From Azorinus chamasolen (Eukaryota > Mollusca > Bivalvia > Cardiida > Solecurtidae), in assembly GCA_963576725.1 (NCBI GenBank), contig OY755244.1, positions 84,377,121 through 84,441,120 of the forward strand: 64,000 bases of DNA, read 5' to 3'. Below, piece after piece: positions 1 through 10,000 of this stretch. How positions within the stretch are numbered: position 1 is the first letter of the stretch; each line of letters begins with the position of its first letter. The position numbers were made by a program, and so were the translations under genes. Below the pieces are notes generated by a model that was given only the letters and a program-made list of their open reading frames with translations, was not told the origin of the DNA and did not search any database.

Positions 1-3000
1 TGGGGGTTTAAACCGGTTTACGGACGTCCTAACCTCACACTTCTCTCAAAGTCACCCTAGCTTTACAAATATTGTAAATAAAGGTATCCCCGCTGGACTT
101 ACCCACAACATAGACGACGGTGAACACAGGACAACATGTAAAACATAGCATAATAACTGTGACAATCCGTCAAATATGTACTCAATGACTTTGCTGAAGT
201 CAGAGCACCTGCAGGTAAGCCGTTAAGGGCACGACAGGGAAAAAATAATACATGAGTCTGGTAAGCTCCTCCTGTATCCAAGTTTAAGAGTATACCATCA
301 TAGAGTACTACCCTCGGCCTGTCATCGCGCAAGCAAAGAGGGAAGCGTAGCTACCGACTGTAAAAGGGTCGATAACCAAACATGCAGTGTGTTGCAATAT
401 AATAGGATCATAACCTTTCTTTTTAAATTTTTTAATGCGTTTTATAAACAAATCATGAAAATGGATATGACCCCGAATTTTCCTAAGTTTGTAGATAACA
501 TCCCCATAAAATTCTGGTTGAGAAATGCCTTGTCGCAGTAACGTCCGTAGATTGCAATTATATTTACTAATGAGAGGTAAATTTCGATAATAAAATTTAG
601 AAAAGGTTTTCCGAAGTTTGTGATATCTGTAACCTTGCTTAAGAAGTTTATCAGTTATAACTAAATTACGTCTGTTAAAATCTTCAAGCAAAGAACAGGC
701 TCGGGCAAACCTAATAAGTTGAGAAATATAAACACCATAAGATGTAGAACGTGGCACATCCCCATCTAGAAAAGGATAATTAACAATTTTAAAATTAAAA
801 TCTTCTCTTTTATCGTATACTTTGGACGAAACTTTATCATTTGTAATTGAAAGATTCAAATCTAGAAATGAAGCATTAATGTCAGATTGATTAGCTTTGT
901 TTAAAGACAGTTCTTTTGGGTAGATTGAAGAAACCATAGTATCAAAATAAGGATTATCTAAATTCAAAATATCGTCTAAATACCTTGAAGTTTTATTAAA
1001 AGCATTAACAATATCGGTCTGTGTATCAGGTTTTAAGCTAAGCATAAAATCCCTCTCGTAGCAATACAAAAACAAATCTGCAACAAGAGGGGCACAATTT
1101 GTACCCATGGGTATACCAACAACTTGACGATATATGGTATCTCCATAACGCACAAATATATTATCTAAAAGAAAGGTAAGAGATCTACAAACATCAAGGC
1201 AAGTCCACATTGTGTAATGTTCAACTTCTGAATTCGAAAAGAATGAACGTTGAACATTACAAGCAATGAACATTTTGTTTTCTCTTGCAAAGGTTTTTTC
1301 TATTAATTTAATAAGTCTATCCTTTATAAGATGGTGAGGTAGAGTAGTATAGAGTGTAGAGAAATCATAAGAGCTCAGTAAAGAAATGTTATACTGTTCA
1401 TTTTCAAGTTTTGTTAAAACATCATTTGAATTTTTTATGGACCAAAAAACATTAATACCAGAATTTTCATATATTTTATCACAGTAGCGTTTAACATGTT
1501 CTTTGATCGTAGTAAGACAGGACGTCAAAAGTATAGATAATTTAGTAGTGGTACAACAGCTAGAGTTGGCAATAAAACGCGACTTATAAGGGTTTTTATG
1601 TAGTTTCGGAATCCAGTACAAAGTAGAAAGTTTATGTTGTTTTATGTTAGGACCAGACTTAAAATCATTGCACATTTTTACATGTTCCGAGACTATATCT
1701 TTTTCAGGTGTTTGAACCGTTATATAAGTTTTTGAATCAGTTAGCTCCTTCTTTAAAACATCAACATAATATAATCTTCAAATAATGATTACATTGTTTG
1801 ATGCCTTGTCAGCAGGAACAAGAACATATTCTGAATGAAAATTAGAAATGTTTTTCTTCAAGTAGCGAAATGTAACTCTAGGTCGAGGTGGTAAAAGATG
1901 GTTATTTGATTTGTAAAAAGTTATTCGTGTATCAATAATATCGAAAATACATTTCTTCCAATCCGAAAGGGCATTAACATCAGCATGTTCTCGTCGACAC
2001 CATTTGATGCAGAATTCTTGAATAGCTTCCGCAATATGAGTTCGACAAGCGTCAAAATCAATAAGGGAAGGTAATCTATATTTAGGTCCTTTAGTTAGGA
2101 GGGTCCTGAGACGTTTATCCTTAATGATATCAAAATTACCAGTAATGACATGACCAACTGGTTTATAGCAAAAGCTAGAAATGCTACAATCTCAAGAAAT
2201 AGGGGTATTAACATCAATATTTAAGTCAGAGACAATTTTATTGTAGTTCAAAATAACATTTCTAATAGGTTTATTATATTTATAACAGATGATAGGTGAT
2301 TCAGAGTTGATGAAATAATTGGGAATAGCATCGATTACATTCTTATCACGAAATATACTTTGAATATCAATAAAATCGATACCTTTATTTAGGAACTGAA
2401 GTTTCAGAAAATGTCTTTTATGTTCAGATTCTTTATCAATACGTGGACGAAGAACATGCTGTGTGTAACTTTGTATAAGTGAGGCAGTATTAATTAACGG
2501 ATCTGTACGCATATAGATTTTATCAGCCTCTTCGTCTATTGACTTAAGACAGGAAAAGGGTAAAGACGATAAACAAGATAACATAGAATGTTTACCAGTT
2601 TGTTTTAGAATAGTATGTAAATCATGAATAGACATATTACGACGTAATTTACGCTTAATATTACCATTTCTACGTCTGCCATGTGATCTACTTTTACGTT
2701 TTCGAATAGAAAATATAGAGAAAATGTCGATACTTGGATCTTTAGAAATATTGCCGCTTTGGAAAATGTTATCATTAAGGCCTAAAGGAAAAGGTGTTTG
2801 TAATTTCTTTATCCAGTCTAGCTCTGTGATGAAACGAGCTTTAGATTTTAAACTACCAGTAGTTTTAGAATCATAATAAATTTGTTCTACTGGTTGAACC
2901 GAAACATATTTGAAAGAATGTCCTGTATGACGAAAATGCTGGTAAAGAAAATTGCGTACTTTTTTGATCCGGCAATGGTAACTGTGTTCACGAAACCTAG

Positions 3001-3920
3001 TTTTTAAAGAACGTCCTGTCTGACCTACATATTGAATGCCACAACGTGGCGCATTTCATGTAAGAACATATATAATATTAGATGAGTTTCAGTCTAAATC
3101 AGAATTAATCTTCACACTAAACACTCTACCATTAACAAGAGATTTAATTGTTGATCTAGTAGAAATGAAATTGCAACACATACACCTCTTACTATTGCAC
3201 TTAGTAATTATTGGATACACCCTATGTCTTTTGTTCAAATAATGTGAATTTAGATGGACTTTACTATAACGAATGATAGATTGCTTTAAAGGAGACAAAA
3301 CGATTTTAGGTCCATTATGAAAAATGTTACTAATAGCCGAAGAGGGAACATGAAAAGATAAAGCAGAAGACAATTTTAGAGGTTTAATACAAACTGACGG
3401 CTGTAGTGATTGGAAATTAGCCAGGTTATGAGGAATCTGAACGGAAGACACAGAGTGTAAGTTTAAGTTATTAATTTTGAGTTTAGGGAGACTATTCATA
3501 TTTTGTGTAGTAATTGTAGCACCCTTCTGTAAAAAGCGACATACGTATGTAACGAAAAGTGGTGTAAAATAATAGAAAACATACCAGAGGTTATGACAAA
3601 AATAAAGAAGACTAAGAATATGAATGAAACATTGAATAGTGAAACATTGAATGGGTAAAAAGTAAGAAGAAACACAAATAAGGTAAAGTCGCACTAGAGA
3701 AAACGCAAACGGCACAAATCTTAAAAGGGAAATTAAAATAGTCACACAATATGTCGGTGAGTACGGAAGCCACCATGAAGTGCAAAGTACGGTGTAAAGG
3801 TATGAGGAAACACATTGAATGTAGAGCAATTCCTGCAAGAGGAAGAAAACAATATTGATTGGATGTACGGGGAGACGTTTCACCGCCGCCACACTGCACA
3901 AACAACACTATTGTGCTTAT
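1..3920 (-). mobile_element. Penelope-like retroelement, Naiad type, copy B (3' end cut by window edge)
   Basis: Read on the minus strand, the element starts at about 3920, directly after the 3' terminus of copy A, and has a 5' leader of about 420 nt, one long reading frame (3499-308) and a 3' UTR that leaves the window at position 1. Comparison with copy A and with the solo 3' fragments (13307-13688 and others) indicates that about 280 nt of 3' UTR lie outside. The endonuclease precedes the reverse transcriptase, the reverse of canonical Penelope elements; that order is known from the Naiad/Chlamys group. The head-to-tail arrangement with a truncated upstream copy is the usual Penelope 'pseudo-LTR' layout. 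A pyrimidine-rich tract followed by cag near 3836 in the leader could be a splice acceptor, but this is weak. Confidence 0.85.
308..3499 (-). pseudogene. GIY-YIG endonuclease / reverse transcriptase polyprotein, four in-frame stops
   Basis: One frame of 1,063 codons. Start chosen at the ATG at 3499, just before a basic segment. In order: a cysteine cluster (KCNSKRCMCC) like the CxC finger of Naiad elements; a GIY-YIG nuclease motif (IIYVLT ... YVGQTGRSLKTRFREH) at about residues 140-165; a basic linker (RKRKSRSHGRRR); then the reverse transcriptase with IPKLHK, motif A YDFSTLYTT (Asp about residue 712), motif B GIPMGTNCAP (about 795) and motif C YLDD (about 840), followed by a thumb-like region ending in GISQPEFYG. 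The frame is never shifted, but TGA stops occur at 3089-3091, 3056-3058, 2192-2194 and 1778-1780. Two of them fall in or next to the endonuclease, so this copy should not make a full protein. Family assignment rests on motif recognition. Confidence 0.88.
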
Positions 3921-5638
3921 AAATGGAAAAGTAGTAAAGTCAAGCAGGCAAAGCCACATGCAAGACGCAACCACCACCAAAACACCGATAGACAGCATGA
4001 CACACAAACACAACCACACACCCAAACGCACACGCGCACACACACACACACGAAATGAACACAGAAAACGCCAAAAGACACACAAGAACCAGGGACAAAC
4101 GTTCCACAACATGAACAAACCACAAGCACAAAGACGCAATGCAAACAAAAGGAAGGGTGACAAAGAGAGTACCGCCTTGGCACGGTCAGCAGCAAAAACA
4201 CAACTGGGGGTTTAAACCGGTTTACGGACGTCCTAACCTCACACTTCTCTCAAAGTCACCCTAGCTTTACAAATATTGTAAATAAAGGTATCCCCGCTGG
4301 ACTTACCCACAACATAGACGACGGTGAACACAGGACAACATGTAAAACATAGCATAATAACTGTGACAATCCGTCAAATATGTACTCAATGACTTTGCTG
4401 AAGTCAGAGCACCTGCAGGTAAGCCGTTAAGGGCACGACAGGGAAAAAATAATACATGAGTCTGGTAAGCTCCTCCTGTATCCAAGTTTAAGAGTATACC
4501 ATCATAGAGTACTACCCTCGGCCTGTCATCGCGCAAGCAAAGAGGGAAGCGTAGCTACCGACTGTAAAAGGGTCGATAACCAAACATGCAGTGTGTTGCA
4601 ATATAATAGGATCATAACCTTTCTTTTTAAATTTTTTAATGCGTTTTATAAACAAATCATGAAAATGGATATGACCCCGAATTTTCCTAAGTTTGTAGAT
4701 AACATCCCCATAAAATTCTAGTTGAGAAATGCCTTGTCGCAGTAACGTCCGTAGATTGCAATTATATTTACTAATGAGAGGTAAATTTCGATAATAAAAT
4801 TTAGAAAAGGTTTTCCGAAGTTTGTGATATCTGTAACCTTGCTTAAGAAGTTTATCAGTTATAACTAAATTACGTCTGTTAAAATCTTCAAGCAAAGAAC
4901 AGGCTCGGGCAAACCTAATAAGTTGAGAAATATAAACACCATAAGATGTAGAACGTGGCACATCCCCATCTAGAAAAGGATAATTAACAATTTTAAAATT
5001 AAAATCTTCTCTTTTATCGTATACTTTGGACGAAACTTTATCATTTGTAATTGAAAGATTCAAATCTAGAAATGAAGCATTAATGTCAGATTGATTAGCT
5101 TTGTTTAAAGACAGTTCTTTTGGGTAGATTGAAGAAACCATAGTATCAAAATAAGGATTATCTAAATTCAAAATATCGTCTAAATACCTTGAAGTTTTAT
5201 TAAAAGCATTAACAATATCGGTCTGTGTATCAGGTTTTAAGCTAAGCATAAAATCCCTCTCGTAGCAATACAAAAACAAATCTGCAACAAGAGGGGCACA
5301 ATTTGTACCCATGGGTATACCAACAACTTGACGATATATGGTATCTCCATAACGCACAAATATATTATCTAAAAGAAAGGTAAGAGATCTACAAACATCA
5401 AGGCAAGTCCACATTGTGTAATGTTCAACTTCTGAATTCGAAAAGAATGAACGTTGAACATTACAAGCAATGAACATTTTGTTTTCTCTTGCAAAGGTTT
5501 TTTCTATTAATTTAATAAGTCTATCCTTTATAAGATGGTGAGGTAGAGTAGTATAGAGTGTAGAGAAATCATAAGAGCTCAGTAAAGAAATGTTATACTG
5601 TTCATTTTCAAGTTTTGTTAAAACATCATTTGAATTTT
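3921..5638 (-). mobile_element. Penelope-like retroelement, Naiad type, copy A, 5'-truncated
   Basis: Positions 4205-5638 match 1-1434 at a constant offset of 4204 with no indel. The only substitution I noticed is at 4725 versus 521 (Leu versus Pro). Similarity stops abruptly at 5638, inside the reverse-transcriptase region, as expected for incomplete reverse transcription. The 3' end is set at 3921 because other genomic fragments of the family end at the same ...TTTTCCATTT (13688, 22701). The 3' UTR includes a GT-rich simple repeat at about 4000-4055. Confidence 0.83.
4512..5636 (-). pseudogene. Reverse transcriptase C-terminal fragment of copy A
   Basis: Open from the truncation point to the same stop codon as copy B. 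It keeps motifs A (YDFSTLYTT), B (GIPMGTNCAP) and C (YLDD) and the thumb-like tail, with no internal stop. It lacks the endonuclease, the cysteine cluster and the IPKLHK region, and has no start codon of its own at the break (first internal ATG at 5477), so it is a dead fragment. It is useful as a near-identical comparison for copy B. Confidence 0.83.
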
Positions 5639-6140
5639 ATTTCAAAAGTCGTCTTTGAAACCACTAGCTTGATTGAGTAAACTTTTGTAGGAATGTTACT
5701 TTAAAGAGATGACCTGTACCAAAATTGTTAAAGCCATTATTGTTGACAAAAAATGCTTGGCCATTATGAATTAGGCTCTGTATAAGGCAATAGGGGAGAC
5801 TATTCCTCAGACGGCTCTATGCCAGTACATGTGTATATATAATCAATAGATCAGATGACCTTTGTTTTAGGTGAGTGATGATACATTGCCATGATTGACT
5901 TCTTGTATTTTATATTTGCAAATGAGCCACTCTCCTGGAAAAATGGTCTTATTGCATTACAAACAATATAGACCAAAACCAGCTGCTGCATCACTGATAC
6001 AGCATAGGGTCAGTGTGTACACATTGTCATCACTGATACAGCATAGGGTCAGTGTGTACACATTGTCACCCATCAGACTGTGTAGTAAACTGTTCTGTAT
6101 CTTTGCACATAATGAAAAGCTTGATCAGATGTCTCATATA
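5639..6140. other. Non-coding flank of the retroelement pair
   Basis: The start resembles the roughly 150-bp units tandemly repeated at 38755-39700 (finds related words such as 'gaaacc..tag' and 'aggaatgtt'), so the truncated copy probably landed in an older repeat. A duplicated block with the core 'tgatacagcatagggtcagt' lies at 5995-6065. No coding sequence is seen. Confidence 0.4.
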
Positions 6141-6369
6141 CATGGTGTCTGGTCTGGATCTATATTGTATGTAACATGGTGTCTGGTCTGGATCTATATT
6201 GTATGTAACATGGTGTCTGGTCTGGATCTATATTGTATGTAACATGGTGTCTGGTCTGGATCTATATTGTATGTAACATGGTGTCTGGTCTGGATCTATA
6301 TTGTATGTAACATGGTGTCTGGTCTGGATCTATATTGTATGTAACATGGTGTCTGGTCTGGATCTATAT
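6141..6369. repeat. 34-bp minisatellite, about 6.8 copies
   Basis: Perfect or near-perfect tandem units beginning 'catggtgtctggtctggatc' at 6141, 6175, 6209, 6243, 6277, 6311 and 6345. The last unit is interrupted at about 6369, and one further unit reappears at about 6987-7019, on the other side of an inserted foldback element. Confidence 0.92.
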
Positions 6370-6986
6370 ATACATTATTAGTTATACAGTTCTTTCCCAG
6401 GGTACATGACGATTTATTCCCGGCTGAGGAAAATCATGTTGCCCGAGCCGTTAGGCGAGGGTTACATGATTTTACCAGCCGGGAATAAATCGTCATGTAC
6501 CCTGGGAAAGAACTGTATAACGCATTTATTATACTGCAAAGTTTTACGGTTCGGATAATTTATATAAATTCATTTTGGCATATTTAATCACTAAACACGA
6601 TAATTCCCCTAATAGCACCCTAATATATTATTTCTACCCGAAGGTATCCGAAGTGGTGTGCTCATTGTATTTCATCGGCGTTCGTGTTATAATAGATGGA
6701 TGGACGATATAATAACTCCTCTTAAAACTGTTTTATTAGTCATTTCAAACTAAAAGTGTTTTTAATTCATTTCTGCATGTTTTTCTTTACTTATCAATAG
6801 TTATCTATTATGAATTTTGCTACTGTTTAGCCGAGTCGAGAAGTCGGTCATTTGGTTTCTGATCATCATATGTGGGGCCCGCCATGGGGAATTTCCATGT
6901 ACCCTGTCAGCTCACAGGGTACATGGACTCATGTACACGGCTAGTTAACCAATCAGAAGTAAGGATTTTACTTTGCAGTATAATAA
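6370..6986. mobile_element. Foldback DNA element(s) inserted in the minisatellite
   Basis: 6381-6521 is a near-perfect palindrome (left arm 'gttatacagttctttcccag', right arm its complement). A second inverted pair, 'ttattatactgcaaag' at 6526-6541 and its complement at 6971-6986, bounds the rest, with a small hairpin at 6895-6926. No reading frame that could encode a transposase is present, so it would be non-autonomous. Its position between minisatellite units shows it arrived after the array had formed. Confidence 0.65.
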
Positions 6987-7060
6987 GGTGTCTGGTCTGG
7001 ATCTATATTGTATGTAACCGTGTTAGACCTTTTTTCTCAGAGTGGTTCATATTTCATTAG

Positions 7061-10000
7061 GGTGAGCCAGGAGCTAATGCACTGAAAGGACCAGTGGACT
7101 TGGCTGGGGCTGTGAAAGATTTTGAGAAAAAGTTCAGGGCCAAAACCAAGAACAAATGGAGTGACAGAAACAAGTTCAAGCCAGTGCCTGGCAAATACAC
7201 ACTGATAGAAATGGCGGATGAAGATGAAGTAGATGCGGTAATATTCAATTAGAGCATGTGTCAGATTTTATATAATGAGTCAAGTTCTTCATACAAGATA
7301 GTCTTTTCTGTGGCCTACAGAGATTTCAGTGTTAACAGATAATGACACTGATAAGTTTCATCAGTATAGTGTAATGCCATAGTGGGATGGTTCATATTCC
7401 ATATATTTACATTCGCCCTTATATAACCTTATTCTAAAAAGAAAGTTGCATTTTCCCATGAACGTTCATTTCAATACCGGTTTGAGCCGGTTCTCCTTTT
7501 CCAAGAATTCCGCTGTGTAAGCGCGGAGTAATACTGTACTGACCCAGTTATGACCTATTTTAAGATTTATCAATGGGGAATCGATACGTGACAATGTAAA
7601 CATAAACACTCCACTTACTGAAACGTCAGATATTAACGATGCCTTATTTCAGTACTTATGTGGTGAAGACCTCCAAATGTTTATTTTGCAATGCACAAAT
7701 AAAAATGAAATAAATCAATCTAAATCAATGCTCTGGTAAAGTACAGCTTCGTCTTGTATGTCTGAGAACTAAGAAGTATCTATTACCAGCAGCAAACAGG
7801 GCAGACCCTGATCAGTCGGTTCCTACATGGGCGGTCTCATCTGGGTCTACTATATTAGTACAACAAATGGCGACGTCAACATTAATTAGATCATCACGTT
7901 ATTTGGGTCTACTATATTAGTGTAGCATGAGGTGTCCGATCTGGGTCTACTATATTAGTGCGATAAATGACGACGTCAACATTAATTACATCATCACGTT
8001 ATTTGGGTCTACTATATTAGTGTAACATGATGTGTCCGATCTGGGTCTACTATATTAGTGCGATATATGACGACGTCGATCACCATTAATTAGATTCATA
8101 TTCATTAATCACGTATTTAGTGGTGGTCATTGCAGAAAATGTCATGTCTAATTTACAAGATATGAAGCAAACAGAGAAGACCCCGATCAGACCCTGACCA
8201 GTCGGCTCCTACAGGAACCGTATGATCTGGATAAAATCCTGTAATTGAACTTGTACATGATGATACAACACAGCATGTTGTCAATGGGTGTGAATCAAGT
8301 GTAGCAGACATTAACTGGAGCCCCCATGAGTTTTAAGCGCAAAACAGAAAATGGATTGCCGTTCAAGCGGCCCAGAAAATTTGAAATGTGGCATCTTCTT
8401 ACTGAGAATTATCGCTTGATTACATAATATTGCCAACTTTAACAGCCGTGGCGTATCAAAATATATTATCAAGTAATGAGTGAAGCATAAAAAAATCAAT
8501 GTCCTTACCGTTAACAAAGAAAAATCCGAGAATAAAATCCAACGTTGTGACCCGCTTTCGATCAAGCATGGCGGGTGAGTAAATTTGCTTCGACACCGCG
8601 ACCTACATTTAAGAAGATGCTATAATACCAACATTTCGTAAATATATATGATTTGAAATATCTCGATAATCTTTTCTTTAAACATATCTGGACAATTTAC
8701 TGATTAAAATCTTGTATTCATTCTATATTTATAATATGTGTTTGGGACTATTTTTCATACCATATATAGAGATCCTACTGCGTTAGAAACGGACCTGGCA
8801 ACGACCTAGATTACGTGACCGGTACATAATATTTATAAAAAAAATCCGTTGAAATATAAGAAATACAATGGGATATAAATATAAGAAATAAATGACGTGC
8901 TCCCGGTGTTCATGAGGTTATGCAACGCATAGCTTTACGAGCAAGGATTCACGTGAAGCCCTTCGGGCTTCACTAACTTTGCTCGTAAAGCTATGCGTTG
9001 CATAACCTCATGAACACCGGAAGCACGTCATTCATTTCTTAAATACTATTAACCTTTTACTCAATGAATATGCTTTTCCACATTTTTGCAAACTAAGCAG
9101 ACCCAGATCAGATTGCCCTTGTAGGAGTTGTCTGGTCAGGGTCTTCTCTGTTTGCTTACATGATACAAATATTACTACAGGGTATGTCATGGCCAACGAT
9201 TCCTCCTATGTCCTTGTGCTATTTCAACTATTCATCGAATTAATATTCATGAGGTCATTATCATTTACTTGAATATTTATAGAGTCACAGGTTAAGTAGT
9301 TATATGCCCACCATATGTAGTGGGTCACCCTGGCAGGCTGTTGGTCTGTACACTTCTGAATATACAGTCTCATGTGGCTAACTGCAGCTACAGTTCTCAT
9401 AATGCATTGATGGATATCACCATGGACTGTAGTTGTGACTGTTTGAACAGGCCATACTCAAGATGTAGAAATGAAAATGTATTGATATTATCACCATGGA
9501 TTGTAGATGTGTGTAAACATATGTTGTGTATCAAACAACACTTGTCAGAGTTGTTGGTCCTTAACCCTTTCTTCCATAGGCTATTTTAGGCCCAATCTAT
9601 TTGAATGAATCTACCCAACAGGAACATTTACTAGAGAAAAGTAAAATTTTAATAATTTTGTAGTTTGAAACCATTGTGATAAATAGAACATTAATTTTGC
9701 TCCTATAGGAGCAAATGCTCTATTTATCAATATGGTTTCAAGAAATGGTTATTACAGAGGCGTAGAAAGGCGTATTTATGAAGGAAATGCACTTTTTATT
9801 ACCCATATACAGACAAATATCACATGCACATAACCTGTGTGGGGGTAATATACTCACAGATATTTGGTTCTCTTTCAAACACAAAGGTAGGAGGGCCTTA
9901 CTTTGCTACAAATTTTTGAGTTGCACCTACTTACAAGAATCATTTCTTTTGGTGACAATTCTAATGTGTAGTCACAAGTAAGTTTTTGGAGAAATGTAAA

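Noticed and set aside
3880..3900. Hammerhead ribozyme, expected in some Penelope-like elements ('gaaacgtc' on the minus strand)
   Set aside because: No CUGANGA core or stem II could be found upstream in either the leader or the 3' UTR. A covariance search with the type I hammerhead model would settle it.
3612..4201. Minus- and plus-strand ORFs over the GT-rich stretch
   Set aside because: They are translations of simple repeat and UTR sequence with Cys/Val or Thr/His runs, and are not conserved as protein.
3921..4205. A separate 280-bp SINE-like unit lying between the two retroelement copies
   Set aside because: The solo copy at 13307-13688 joins this segment to the preceding 3' UTR without a break, and all fragments share one 3' end, so it is the element's own 3' UTR.
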